Source: Flammeovirga pacifica (GTDB taxonomy: Bacteria; Bacteroidota; Bacteroidia; Cytophagales; Flammeovirgaceae). From it: a DNA stretch of 64,000 nt. The position numbers and the translations under genes were made by a program. The notes below the pieces were generated by a model, which saw only the letters and a list, made by a program, of their open reading frames with translations, ran no database searches and was not told the origin of the DNA. Every line of letters starts with the position of its first letter. The first letter of the stretch is position 1. The DNA lies in NCBI RefSeq assembly GCF_000807855.2, contig NZ_JRYR02000001.1, forward strand, positions 1,090,565 to 1,154,564, in the 5' to 3' direction. Positions 35,641-45,338 of this stretch are shown here, piece by piece.

Positions 35641-37810
35641 AGAACCTTATTCCTAAGATTAACATATCATCAACTTGTTCCCATTTCCCCTCATGCATCC
35701 AGTCATTAATTGTTCCTGAAAGTATCTTCTTTTGTTTATCTGTAGGGTAAGAAGCTATCTCTTCAAAGAGTTGCCTTAATTGCCCGACCATAAATTTCTT
35801 CGCTTTAGCACCACCGAACTGATCTTGATAGCCGTCAGTAGTTAAATAAACCATATCATTTGGCTGTAATCTCCAATGATATTGTTCATATACATTATTA
35901 AGCTGTCCACCTATCGTTTTACGTGTCCCTTTTAACTTTGTTAATTTTTGATCTCTAACAACGTAAATTGGATTTTTAGCACCTGCAAAAAACAAATCAT
36001 TTTCTTTGATGGCGATTACACTCATATCCATTCCATCGTTATTGTCGTTATCTTCTTGTTGAAGATTATGAACAACTAAGTTATTCAACTCCTCTAGAAT
36101 TTTTGAAGGCTCAACAATTTTTCGACCTCTTACAATTTCATACAATAGACTATTACCCATCATAGACATCAGAGCTCCAGGAACTCCATGACCAGTACAA
36201 TCCACACAAGCATAAATTTTCCATCCTTCTATTTCCACAAACCAGTAAAAATCTCCACTGATTATATCTTTAGGCTGGTTAAATATAAAATTTTCTGGGA
36301 ACGCCTTTTCAATTCTCTGAGAAGAGGTTAAAATCGATTTTTGAATCAAATGAGCACTCTTAATGCTACTATTTATCTTATTATTTTGATAATTGAGTTG
36401 TTTACCTTGCTCTTTTGAATGGGCTAAAGTATCTCTAAGAATATCATTTTTAGCAATCAATTCTTTATTCATTGACTCCATCTCAATCTTCGTGATTTCC
36501 AATTGGTTATTAGAAAGAGAAAGTTGGTTATTAAGTTTCTTCGTTTTCTTTTGAGTAAGAAAAGTAACGTATATAAAAATCAGTAATAAAAATAGAATAG
36601 CTACCGCGAAGTATAATACTTGTGTCCTTTGCTGAAGTTTTAATGTTTGACTAAACTCTAATTCTTCTAGTTTTACATTTTCATTTTTTTGAGTTTCAAC
36701 CTCATAAAAAGTTTGCATATCAACTACAGCTTCTAGTTTTTCCCTATTAAATAAGCTATCAGATAGTACCAAACTCTTATTATAAAAATAAATAGATTGA
36801 TCTTTATTGATGTATTTTAAAGTATGTGCAAGTTTTATTGAAATGATATATTCCCTTTCAAGGTGCTTAATTTGTTTACTAATAATGTATGCTTTTTCAT
36901 AGGCTTCATATGCCTTTTCATAAGAATTCTCTTTTTGATAATAATTCCCAAGGTCTGTATAAGCATTTAACTTAGCATATAATATTTCTTTTTTATTCGC
37001 TTCCTTAACCGCATGAAGTAAGATTTTCTTGGCCAACTTCATGTCTTTTAAAGCTATCGCTAGTTCACCTTTGAGCAATAATAATTGAATGTATCCTTCG
37101 AAATCATTTTCTGGAGTAACAAACCCTTCCCTATCAATTGTTTGTATTATTTTTCTTAGCTCATTATACTCTTGCAACTCAACATGAATCTTCCCTTTAT
37201 TTAGTAGAGCTAAACTTTTTAAATAATTTATTTGATGGCTATTCTTTTTATCTTTAAGCTTTTTAAGCTGATCAAAATTATTGTAAGCTGTTACATACTT
37301 TTTGAATTGCATATTGATTTCTCCAATATCAATTAATATCGAACCCTTCTTAACTACATCATCATACTCACTCACAATCTTTAAAGCCACTTTTAAAAGA
37401 TTTAAAGCAGAAACCAATTTATTTTGTCCTAAATAAATTCGAGCTAGATGAATATTTGATTCTGCTAACAATTGAAGATTATAGCTATCTTCTGCAATTG
37501 TATAGGCCTTTTTACCATAATACTCAGCAGAATCTAACATACCCTCTAATCTAAAGTAATGAGTATATTGAATATTTAACCAATGTTGATCTTCTACTTT
37601 CGATTTTTCAGTTATCAAAAGCTGGTATATATCTAAAGTCTTCTTGATACTATCTAAATTACTTTGTTCGAACAATCGTTCCACGTCCGAAGTTACCTTA
37701 TTCGATAAATCAAAAGTATGAGGTCCCTTTTGAGCAAAAAGCTTTAAAGGCAACATCATCCCGAGGATGAAAACTAGAATTATATATTTAGCACAGCTAT
37801 TTTGATTCAT
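35639..37810 (-). CDS. Second TPR-repeat membrane protein with SpoIIE/PP2C-type phosphatase domain
   Basis: A 723-residue paralogue in plan of the protein at 715-2736. It has a signal peptide (about 1-26), TPR repeats (about 40-385), one transmembrane helix near 397-417, a coiled coil (about 420-490) and a C-terminal PP2C-type phosphatase (about 510-723). The metal-site motifs are SGDFYWF, VDCTGHGVPGALMS, NDGMDMSV, YLTTDGYQDQFGG and QVDDMLILG. The sensor half presumably binds something in the periplasm and controls the phosphatase across the membrane; the target is unknown. A TATCTTTG box (37820-37813) almost touches the start codon, so transcripts may be close to leaderless. Confidence 0.9.
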   Translation of the reverse strand: MNQNSCAKYIILVFILGMMLPLKLFAQKGPHTFDLSNKVTSDVERLFEQSNLDSIKKTLDIYQLLITEKSKVEDQHWLNIQYTHYFRLEGMLDSAEYYGKKAYTIAEDSYNLQLLAESNIHLARIYLGQNKLVSALNLLKVALKIVSEYDDVVKKGSILIDIGEINMQFKKYVTAYNNFDQLKKLKDKKNSHQINYLKSLALLNKGKIHVELQEYNELRKIIQTIDREGFVTPENDFEGYIQLLLLKGELAIALKDMKLAKKILLHAVKEANKKEILYAKLNAYTDLGNYYQKENSYEKAYEAYEKAYIISKQIKHLEREYIISIKLAHTLKYINKDQSIYFYNKSLVLSDSLFNREKLEAVVDMQTFYEVETQKNENVKLEELEFSQTLKLQQRTQVLYFAVAILFLLLIFIYVTFLTQKKTKKLNNQLSLSNNQLEITKIEMESMNKELIAKNDILRDTLAHSKEQGKQLNYQNNKINSSIKSAHLIQKSILTSSQRIEKAFPENFIFNQPKDIISGDFYWFVEIEGWKIYACVDCTGHGVPGALMSMMGNSLLYEIVRGRKIVEPSKILEELNNLVVHNLQQEDNDNNDGMDMSVIAIKENDLFFAGAKNPIYVVRDQKLTKLKGTRKTIGGQLNNVYEQYHWRLQPNDMVYLTTDGYQDQFGGAKAKKFMVGQLRQLFEEIASYPTDKQKKILSGTINDWMHEGKWEQVDDMLILGIRF

Positions 37811-37932
37811 TTCAAAGATAAAAAAGTAATAATCGTCAAATAATTAAAAAATACTTCTGTTTTATATCAAAAAAAGAAAATGATTTAGTAAAATTATAAA
37901 AGAAATATATTTAACCCAATCTTAGGTAACAT

Positions 37933-38841
37933 ATGAAACAATATTTAGGAGTAGATATCGGTGGTACAAATGTGAAATTTGGTGTTGTTGACACCAATGG
38001 TAATATTATCAAGAAAAAAAAGTATCCCACGGTATCTGTATCAGAAGGTGGCGATTTTTGTGCCAAATTCTCTAAGTTGCTTGCAAAAAGGTTACAAAAA
38101 TTCCCAGATATTCAATCTGTAGGAATTGGTATCCCTGGTACTATCTCATCTGATGGTTCTTCTACACTAGATTTACCTAATGTAAATGGACTTTCAAATA
38201 AGCCTCTTGTGTCAATTTTAAAAGAAGATTTTCCAGATCTTCCTATTGTCATGGATAACGATGCTAATGCTGCTGCTTTAGGAGAGTTAGAATTTGGAGG
38301 TGAAGAACTACCTGACACTTATATTTTCATCACATTAGGAACTGGTGTTGGCGGTGGTTGTGTTATCGATGGCGAAATTTTTAAAGGAGGTGATGGTAAT
38401 GGACTAGAAATTGGTCACATCATGTCATCTACTGGTAAAACCATTGAAGAAAATATCGGTAAAGCTGGTATTATAGAAATGGCTCAAAAGTATAAAGAAG
38501 AAGGTATTCTATCCACAAACCTTCCTGATGAATTTGACGCTAAGATGGTTGCTACATTAGCACATGATGGTGACGAATTAGCTTTAAAAGTATTTGAAGA
38601 AATGGGGAAATCCGTTGGAGAGTTAATTGTTTCTCTTGTAAGAGTACTTGATATTAAAACTATCCTAATTGGAGGTGGTGTATCAGAAACCTTTGATTAC
38701 TTAAAAGGCAACATGTACTCTGTTATAAATGAGTTCTTACCAAATTACTATACTGATAAATTAGATATCAAATTAGCTACATTAGGTAATAATGCAGGTA
38801 TCATTGGAGCTGCATCTTTAGGAGTATCTGCTCTTAAATAA
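37933..38841 (+). CDS. ROK-family sugar kinase lacking the usual zinc motif
   Basis: A 302-residue ROK protein. The phosphate-1 loop GVDIGGTNVKFGVVD is at residues 5-19, the catalytic Asp lies in VMDNDANAAALGE (about 111-123), the phosphate-2 loop is ITLGTGVGGGCVIDG, and the adenosine region is ILIGGGVSE. Probable function: ATP-dependent phosphorylation of glucose or an N-acetyl-sugar. Unlike typical members, the segment after GLEIGHI lacks the CxCGxxGC zinc ligands (it reads MSSTGKTIEENIGKAG), so zinc binding is lost. No repressor-type N-terminal helix-turn-helix is present. It is transcribed alone. Confidence 0.88.
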   Translation: MKQYLGVDIGGTNVKFGVVDTNGNIIKKKKYPTVSVSEGGDFCAKFSKLLAKRLQKFPDIQSVGIGIPGTISSDGSSTLDLPNVNGLSNKPLVSILKEDFPDLPIVMDNDANAAALGELEFGGEELPDTYIFITLGTGVGGGCVIDGEIFKGGDGNGLEIGHIMSSTGKTIEENIGKAGIIEMAQKYKEEGILSTNLPDEFDAKMVATLAHDGDELALKVFEEMGKSVGELIVSLVRVLDIKTILIGGGVSETFDYLKGNMYSVINEFLPNYYTDKLDIKLATLGNNAGIIGAASLGVSALK

Positions 38842-38877
38842 ATCATCTAATTATAGAAAATAGTCTATTTACGAGAA

Positions 38878-38912
38878 ATGAGAATCAAATTTAATTTGGT
38901 TCTCATTTTTTA
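38878..38912 (+). terminator. Terminator after the ROK kinase gene
   Basis: A 13-bp stem with one G-T pair (38878-38890 with 38894-38906) is followed by six T residues. Confidence 0.82.
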
Positions 38913-38927
38913 ATATAATTATATTGA

Positions 38928-38958
38928 TTTGTAAGTAATCACTAAGGTTTTATCTTTG
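38928..38958 (+). promoter_or_regulatory. Bacteroidota-type promoter for purN
   Basis: TTTG (38928-38931), 19 bases, then TATCTTTG (38951-38958): an exact TTTG-N19-TAnnTTTG arrangement. It ends 18 bases before the purN ATG, so the leader is very short. It also rules out a longer purN frame starting with TTG at 38956. Confidence 0.8.
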
Positions 38959-38976
38959 CATAAACTTAATATTACA

Positions 38977-39558
38977 ATGATAAAAATTGCAATTTTTGCT
39001 TCGGGAACAGGTTCCAATGCGTTAAAAATAATTCAACATTTTGATCAAAGATCTGATATTGAATTTGTTGTATTAGCCAATAGAAAAGAAGCTGGTGTTT
39101 TAGAAAAAGCCAAACAACTAAATGTTGATGGACACTACTTTTCTAAATCTGCTTTTTCTGATGGTACTGTTCTTGATTTTTTAAAAAAAGAAGACGTTAA
39201 CTTCATTATTCTTGCAGGTTTCTTATTACTTATCGATAAAAACATTTTAAATTATTTCGATCAAAAAGTAGTAAATATTCACCCAGCTTTACTTCCTAAT
39301 TATGGTGGTAAAGGTATGTATGGAATAAATGTACATAAAGCGGTGGTTAAAAATAAAGAATCTGTTTCTGGTATTACAATTCACTATTGTAACCAAGAAT
39401 ACGACGAAGGTCAATATATATTACAAGCAACTACGGCAATTGAAGCTACTGATTCTCCTGAAGAAGTGGCTGCTAAAGTATTAAAATTGGAACATTTTTA
39501 TTTTCCAAGAGTTATCGAACAATTAATTAGTGAGTTTTCTTTACAGGAAGCTAACTAA
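38977..39558 (+). CDS. purN: Phosphoribosylglycinamide formyltransferase (GAR transformylase)
   Basis: A 193-residue enzyme of purine synthesis that transfers the formyl group from 10-formyltetrahydrofolate to GAR. The phosphate-binding IAIFASGTGSNALKII starts at residue 3. Catalytic Asn and His are in VVNIHPALLPNYGGKGMYG and the catalytic Asp in GITIHYCNQEYDEGQYILQ. The ATG at 38977 is chosen; upstream codons fall inside the promoter. It is followed 25 bases later by yebC and no terminator is visible between them, so they are probably cotranscribed. Confidence 0.95.
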   Translation: MIKIAIFASGTGSNALKIIQHFDQRSDIEFVVLANRKEAGVLEKAKQLNVDGHYFSKSAFSDGTVLDFLKKEDVNFIILAGFLLLIDKNILNYFDQKVVNIHPALLPNYGGKGMYGINVHKAVVKNKESVSGITIHYCNQEYDEGQYILQATTAIEATDSPEEVAAKVLKLEHFYFPRVIEQLISEFSLQEAN

Positions 39559-39583
39559 ATGATCTTATATAAATATAATTACA

Positions 39584-40300
39584 ATGGGAAGAGCATTTGA
39601 ATTTAGAAAAGGCAGAAAATTAAAACGTTGGGCTCACATGGCAAAAACATTTACTCGTTTGGGTAAAGATATTGTTATTGCTATTAAAGAAGGTGGTTCT
39701 TCTGATCCTGATTCAAACTCAAGATTACGTGCAGTTTTACAAAACTGTAAGGCAGAAAATATGCCTAAAGATAATATTGATAGAGCCATCAAACGTGCAC
39801 ATGATAAAGATACATCAAATTATGATGAAAAGCTTTTTGAAGGATATGCACCTCATGGTATTGCAATATTAGTTGAAACGGCTACTGATAATAATAACAG
39901 AACTGTAGCTAATGTTCGTAGTTATTTCAACAAATGTAACGGTAGTTTAGGTACTTCTGGTTCTGTAGAGTTTATGTTCGATCACAAATGCCACTTTAAA
40001 ATTGCTAAAGGGGAAATTGATGAGGAAGAATTAGAACTAGAACTAATTGACTTTGGTGCTGAAGAAGTTTTCGTTGACGATGAAGACGATACAATTATGA
40101 TTTATGGAGAATTCTCAAGTTTTGGTTCTTTACAAAAATCTTTAGAAGAAGCTGGACACGAAATTGTAAAATCAGGATTAGACCGAATTCCTACAGTAAC
40201 TAAAAAACTTACTCCAGAACAAGAAGAGGAAGTAGACAAGTTACTAGAGAAATTAGAAGACGATGATGATGTACAAAATGTATTTCATACAATGGAATAA
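39584..40300 (+). CDS. yebC: YebC/PmpR family protein
   Basis: A 238-residue member of the YebC/TACO1 family. The N-terminal signature GRAFEFRKGRKLKRWAHMAKTFTRLGKDIVIAIKEGG is clear, as is the middle IERA-type segment (DNIDRAIKRAHDKDTSNYDEKLFEGYAPHGIAILVE). The family includes transcription regulators and factors that help ribosomes through difficult stretches such as proline runs. The C-terminal part is acidic. It follows purN and ends at a strong terminator. Confidence 0.93.
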   Translation: MGRAFEFRKGRKLKRWAHMAKTFTRLGKDIVIAIKEGGSSDPDSNSRLRAVLQNCKAENMPKDNIDRAIKRAHDKDTSNYDEKLFEGYAPHGIAILVETATDNNNRTVANVRSYFNKCNGSLGTSGSVEFMFDHKCHFKIAKGEIDEEELELELIDFGAEEVFVDDEDDTIMIYGEFSSFGSLQKSLEEAGHEIVKSGLDRIPTVTKKLTPEQEEEVDKLLEKLEDDDDVQNVFHTME

Positions 40301-40306
40301 AATAGG

Positions 40307-40336
40307 AAAGGCAGTGAATATTCACTGCCTTTTTTT
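40307..40336 (+). terminator. Terminator after yebC
   Basis: A 13-bp palindromic stem (arm AAAGGCAGTGAAT, 40307-40319 with 40320-40332; the innermost pairs must open to form the loop) and a T run. It may also stop the convergent operon at 40351. Confidence 0.85.
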
Positions 40337-40350
40337 ATGTTATATAGTAT

Positions 40351-42972
40351 TTACTGAAGGTTAAATGTGGAATGAAAATCATACTCCTCTCCTACGTATC
40401 TATTCCACTGCTCATGAGATAAAGCTTCCACCTTATTTTCTGATACTGTATTCAAAAGATTTTTTAGATGAAGTTCCCAAGTCCGAATTTCTCCATTCAT
40501 TGCTGCAGTCAATAACTTATCTTCAAGAATTGTAGCCGTCAAAACCCAATGATTATGCCCCACTAAAGCAATTGGATCATTTTGAGCTTTATCCAAAGCC
40601 CATATTTTACAAGTCCCATCAAAACTCAAGCTTATAAACATCTCATTATTGATAGCGATAAGCTCTTTAATACGAGAACCATGCTGATGAAATTCTTTTA
40701 TGAAAGAGTAATTATCATTTGGATCAAAAGATTGTATTGCTCCGTTCTCAAAACCTATCAATAAATAATTATTGATTCTATTTAAACATGATATAGAAGT
40801 TGAAAATTTTGTAATTACCTGCAATGAGTCTGAGTATTTTATCAAAGAACCTTTATCTGTGCTCACTAACAAAAACTTATCATAAGAAAGCATATCAGTA
40901 ACTTTACCAAACCCATCTATACTCCCTAATTTATTCAATTGTTTAAAATCAAAACTATAAATTGTAGAATTTTCATCTGATAAAAATATCTGATGATCAC
41001 CTTCAATAATTAGTGGTATAAACTTTATCTTATCAAAGTCATTTGCTATCATATTAAAATCTTTATCATATACTGATAAATTACCTCGATGATCTATTAA
41101 TACGATATTGCCCTGAATAAATTTAGCTTCATTTATAATCTGATTTAAAGCAAATAACTTTTCATCATTTATTAATGAAAAAACATTCCCTACTCCATCA
41201 ATCATTAGTACATCATTATCTACTTGAAGTAACTTTCTAATACTGTTTTCCTGATGTCCAATGACATTATAATGCTTACCTTCATTTCTTTCTAAAGATT
41301 TCAAAAGCGTACTATAATAAGAGGCATCTTGGTTTTCTCCTCCATTATTTAAATACCCTTTTACTGCATGTAAAGCTAGAGATAAACTAATTGTATCATC
41401 TGTAACATTATGGGCTGCAAATGCTAAAGCTTTTGACGTAGATAAATTCTGAAGTCTTTCGTTTTCTCGATTCGCTTTTAATGTTTTTCTCTGTTCTTCT
41501 TTCGCCACTAACAAAGCAGCATTTGCCATTTCCTTTTGAATAATTACCTCTTGATAAGCTTTCTCTGTATTCTTCTTAGCAACTAAAGCATTCTGCTTTT
41601 GAATTTTAGCTATTTGTGTGGCTTTTTCAGCAGTTTTCTGAGCTTTAAAAGCATTCTCTTTTTCTTTATTGGCTATGTTCTTTTGATTTTGAGCTATTTG
41701 TGTTTGTTCTTCAGCAATTGATAAAGCTTCTATTGCATTAAGCTTTTCTTTTTCTGCAATGAGTGACTTTTGAAATGAAAACACTAACAATCCGATTGAA
41801 TAAAATAGTACGATTATTCCTGTAAAAAATAAAAACCTACGTAACCACAATGATTTCTTTTCCACTCGTTTATCTGCTTTATTATAGGCCTCCTGTTTCT
41901 TTACTTCCAGGTAATAATGTTCTTCTAATACAAACCACTCTTTCGGAAAAAAACATTTAATAGAGGCCTGATAAACATCACTTTCAATAAACTGTTTAAT
42001 CTCTTTAAATAACTTACTATCAATTTTTTGTTGATGAATTTCATTATAATTCCTTAAAATTGTTCTTGCCATATCATTACATTTCTGGTATTGTTTTGTA
42101 ATGATTTGTATTTCATCAGAGTATTTGAAAACTTCTTTATTATTTAAAAGAATAATATAATTGTCATCCTTATTTATTATCGAAAAAAGAGACTTATAGA
42201 ATGGGATCTGCTCTATAAATTTTAATACCTCATTATTTGATATATTAATACTGTCTTTTTGTATAAAATCATTGAAAGAACATTGAGAAAACCTAGTGAC
42301 TAAATCAATACAATAGTGTTTATCGTTATTAAAAAGGACTTTATACAATACCTTTTCAATTACATCATCTCTTTGATTACTGTCTAAAAGCATCTCTAAA
42401 AAAAGAGGCAGTTTATTTTCATAAAAGATATAATCTAATAGAAATTTAATCTGATAAGTAGCATAAAAAGATAATGCTTTCGACAATTTAGAAATAAATG
42501 AAGGGGACACATCTAATCTCAAGTGCTGTAATCGGTCATTAATCTCTTCAATAGTATATGCATATTCTTTTATCTGAATAACTTTATAATCCTCTTTTAA
42601 AACTAAAGTAGTGTAATCCTGATTTAAGGTACTATACACTATTTTTTTTATATGATCACCAGAGATAGATTGAATCTTTTTAGATTTAATATTTTTAAAA
42701 TTGACAAACAAAAGATATTGAATGGTATCATCCGAAATCAGTTTCTCTACTTCTATATTTTGATTATTACTATCTACAAAAATTTCAACATCAGGGATAA
42801 AGTAAATCACCTTTCCATCTTGTTGTTTTTGAGTAAGTTTTAAATTTTCATTATGCAAATGAATATCTATTTCACTGGGGTATAAAAATAGAAAAGATTC
42901 TTCCTGATTTTTTAAAATATAGTCTTGAATATAATGATGATATGTTATTTGTTTTGAAGCAGTAAGTTCCAT
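40351..42972 (-). CDS. Membrane-anchored coiled-coil protein with C-terminal WD40-like propeller
   Basis: An 873-residue protein without an overall family name that I recognise. Residues 1-370 are a soluble region of unknown fold. One transmembrane helix follows a basic stretch (RRFLFFTGIIVLFYSIGLLVF, about 376-397). Then comes an Ala/Lys/Glu/Gln-rich coiled coil (about 400-500) with internal repeats (TQIAQNQKN, TQIAKIQKQ). A linker of the kind that precedes WD40 domains in STAND-type proteins (ALAFAAHNVTDDTISLSLALHAVKGYL, then YYSTLLKSL) leads into a beta-propeller (about 565-845, with GTCKIWALDKA and GEIRTWELHLK). No Walker A motif is visible, unlike STAND ATPases. Its start overlaps the baseplate-J-like gene by 28 bases. 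Confidence 0.75.
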   Translation of the reverse strand: MELTASKQITYHHYIQDYILKNQEESFLFLYPSEIDIHLHNENLKLTQKQQDGKVIYFIPDVEIFVDSNNQNIEVEKLISDDTIQYLLFVNFKNIKSKKIQSISGDHIKKIVYSTLNQDYTTLVLKEDYKVIQIKEYAYTIEEINDRLQHLRLDVSPSFISKLSKALSFYATYQIKFLLDYIFYENKLPLFLEMLLDSNQRDDVIEKVLYKVLFNNDKHYCIDLVTRFSQCSFNDFIQKDSINISNNEVLKFIEQIPFYKSLFSIINKDDNYIILLNNKEVFKYSDEIQIITKQYQKCNDMARTILRNYNEIHQQKIDSKLFKEIKQFIESDVYQASIKCFFPKEWFVLEEHYYLEVKKQEAYNKADKRVEKKSLWLRRFLFFTGIIVLFYSIGLLVFSFQKSLIAEKEKLNAIEALSIAEEQTQIAQNQKNIANKEKENAFKAQKTAEKATQIAKIQKQNALVAKKNTEKAYQEVIIQKEMANAALLVAKEEQRKTLKANRENERLQNLSTSKALAFAAHNVTDDTISLSLALHAVKGYLNNGGENQDASYYSTLLKSLERNEGKHYNVIGHQENSIRKLLQVDNDVLMIDGVGNVFSLINDEKLFALNQIINEAKFIQGNIVLIDHRGNLSVYDKDFNMIANDFDKIKFIPLIIEGDHQIFLSDENSTIYSFDFKQLNKLGSIDGFGKVTDMLSYDKFLLVSTDKGSLIKYSDSLQVITKFSTSISCLNRINNYLLIGFENGAIQSFDPNDNYSFIKEFHQHGSRIKELIAINNEMFISLSFDGTCKIWALDKAQNDPIALVGHNHWVLTATILEDKLLTAAMNGEIRTWELHLKNLLNTVSENKVEALSHEQWNRYVGEEYDFHSTFNLQ

Positions 42973-45329
42973 TGTATTAAAAGATTCGTTAAGCGGTTTT
43001 TGAGTTGATTTAAAAGAACTTTTTCGGAAGTAGTAAGCATTTCTATAAGTTCTCTTTTTAAGAGTGTTTTTAGTTTTTTCAATAAATCTTCCAGTAATAT
43101 CATTTCTTGTAAGGATAGATAATAGATATCTATTTTTTGATGAACACCTTTAATATTTGATACCTCTCCCTCAATTTTGTTTCTAAAACTTTCTTTTTGA
43201 AATCTTGGTAAAAAGGCGGGAAAAATTAATGACAACCTATGGTCAAAAAAATCTAATGGCAAATGATCTTCAAACCCATTTATTTGATGATATGCCATTA
43301 CTTTATCATCGATTTTTTTTACTTCTCTGTAGTTTAGAAAATACTCAACCCATAGCTCCTTAATTTTATAAGTTTTCCTAACTTCTTTCCATGATTCTAA
43401 AGAGGTAAAAGTGATATTTGAAGATGGTATTTTGAAACAAATCCAATTATTCAGATTTTCATCTTGAGTTACATAAAAATTATCTTCTGAGTTAAAATGT
43501 TCCTCTATTAGATGTTTTATCGAATTAAGTGATTCTATCTTAAAATATTGATCACTTTTCATGATTGGTTTAGCATTCGAATCTGTTAAGTACCAACCAA
43601 AATTGGGTTCATGAAATAACGATAATAAATTTTGATGTTCTATTAAAAACCCTCCTTCTAATGAAGAGAGCTCATTAACGATTTTCTTTTCAAAAGACTG
43701 CCCCAAACTGATCGCCTCATCTTCTGATGATACTGTTGCTAAAACTTTACCTTCTAGTTCTAATTGAAAACATTGATCTACTTGCTGATAATAAATTGAA
43801 ATGCGATCATTTAATTGATGAAGTAAGACTTCATCAATTATTACTGAACATGAATCAGGGAATGAATTATTTGAACTTGGTCCAACCCATTCTGATACCT
43901 CAGTATCAATTGGTAATAAATGCGGTATTATTTCGATCCTTTCACTTTCAAATGTGGAAACAAAAGTATCAGACACCAGAGATTGTATGCCTAAACGACT
44001 ACCTAATTGTTTTAATAAAGGAACGTTTGAATCTCCTAAAAAAATATTTTCACCTCTACACCTATCCAAGATATATTGAGAAAGGTCTTTTAAAACTCTT
44101 CTTTTAAAGGATAGTATTTTATGCTGTTTTTCCTGGTTTGATTGATAAAAAAAATCATCTTCAATTAATCTATCTTCTAAAAAGATATTATACAAAGAAA
44201 GGTAAAAGTTGAGTTGATCATTCGTCTCTTCAAAAGTATCAATCCAATAATTTGATGTTTGATATGAAAAATAATCTGATAAGCTTAATAAATGATTAAT
44301 CTGATCATCATATACTTTTTGAAAACTTTGAAGCAGTACATCAAAGGCCTTATTCTCTACTATCTTATCATATAACACCGAGGGTAATAGCTCTTTTATA
44401 TTCTTTTTATCAATATTAAAATTTAAAGGAGGTCTTTGAATAAACTCTTCTTTCTTCTCTTTCTTAAAAGAAAAATCAATAGAAGAAAATGAATCTAAGA
44501 GTTTATCGTTAAAGGAATTAATAAACTGAATCCTGATGTTTTCATTTTTAATAATTGGGAAATATGTTTTGACATTTAGTAACTCAATCACTTGATTATT
44601 AACTGTAATCTCATCAAGGTGTACATTATTTATCCCCTTAATACTTAATAAAGAAGTCTTTAATTCATTTATATCATACCCTTTTGTCATTTGAATAAAA
44701 TTTGGGTAATCATTTATCTGTTTTGTTTTATAAATGAATTGATATAAACGCTTTCCAAATTCTTCGCTAATATATTCTAGTTGAAATGTATCATTTAGAT
44801 ATATGGTCAGATCAACTGTTACATCAGATTCCTTAATAAATTGAATTTGATTTATTCTTTCAGAGAGGTTTCGATATTCTTGGTATTTAATGATGACCTC
44901 TTTTTCAATTGCTGTATCATTATAGAAAGGTAAAATGTATACATCAAACCAGCCATTAATAAAGTGGTTCTCTTTCTTAAGAGGTAAGAAAAATAATTTA
45001 TCAATAGCTTGTAGATCATTAAGCATCAACCTCTGTAAATTTTCAACAGAAAAAGAGGATAGATTTTTAAAATAGTGTTTAGGGTATATAACAGAACTAT
45101 TATCTTCTGAAATTAGAGAGTCCCAAAAAGATGCATTAGAACGAATAATTAAGTCAGAGAATAACGCTGACATACCTTCTATTAAGGTTATTCCTGTATC
45201 ATGTAGCTCGTAGTTATTCCATTGAGTAGTTAAGTTTTTAAGACTATCAATGGCTTCTTTAAAGCAATGGTATGGATTTGAAATGTTCTTAATGACATCC
45301 TCTTGAGTAATCTGAGGATGATATAACAT
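42945..45329 (-). CDS. Afp11/baseplate-J-like protein of a contractile injection system
   Basis: A 794-residue protein resembling the large baseplate-J (Afp11) proteins of Bacteroidota contractile injection systems. Points of match, in order: ELHDTGITLIEGMSALFSDL (about 40-60; the family reads roughly DPGVTxLExLxYxLTDL), YRNLSERINQIQFIKESDV (about 145-165; family HRNLxEDF), LLLSIKGINNV-like central segment, RGENIFL...LGSRLGI (about 425-447), LEGGFLIEHQNLL (about 553-567; family EGFxLVEHILLRP) and IFPAFLPRFQKESF (about 700-715; family VLPxWPxRFQ). These are from memory of the family, not from an alignment. In such particles this protein links baseplate wedges. No other particle gene is in the window. 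Confidence 0.68.
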   Translation of the reverse strand: MLYHPQITQEDVIKNISNPYHCFKEAIDSLKNLTTQWNNYELHDTGITLIEGMSALFSDLIIRSNASFWDSLISEDNSSVIYPKHYFKNLSSFSVENLQRLMLNDLQAIDKLFFLPLKKENHFINGWFDVYILPFYNDTAIEKEVIIKYQEYRNLSERINQIQFIKESDVTVDLTIYLNDTFQLEYISEEFGKRLYQFIYKTKQINDYPNFIQMTKGYDINELKTSLLSIKGINNVHLDEITVNNQVIELLNVKTYFPIIKNENIRIQFINSFNDKLLDSFSSIDFSFKKEKKEEFIQRPPLNFNIDKKNIKELLPSVLYDKIVENKAFDVLLQSFQKVYDDQINHLLSLSDYFSYQTSNYWIDTFEETNDQLNFYLSLYNIFLEDRLIEDDFFYQSNQEKQHKILSFKRRVLKDLSQYILDRCRGENIFLGDSNVPLLKQLGSRLGIQSLVSDTFVSTFESERIEIIPHLLPIDTEVSEWVGPSSNNSFPDSCSVIIDEVLLHQLNDRISIYYQQVDQCFQLELEGKVLATVSSEDEAISLGQSFEKKIVNELSSLEGGFLIEHQNLLSLFHEPNFGWYLTDSNAKPIMKSDQYFKIESLNSIKHLIEEHFNSEDNFYVTQDENLNNWICFKIPSSNITFTSLESWKEVRKTYKIKELWVEYFLNYREVKKIDDKVMAYHQINGFEDHLPLDFFDHRLSLIFPAFLPRFQKESFRNKIEGEVSNIKGVHQKIDIYYLSLQEMILLEDLLKKLKTLLKRELIEMLTTSEKVLLNQLKNRLTNLLIQWNLLLQNK

Positions 45330-45338
45330 GAGAGTAGT

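Noticed and set aside
37813-37820. TATCTTTG as promoter of the second SpoIIE phosphatase gene
   Set aside because: It lies 2 bases from the start codon, which would force a leaderless transcript; not listed as a feature without start-site data.
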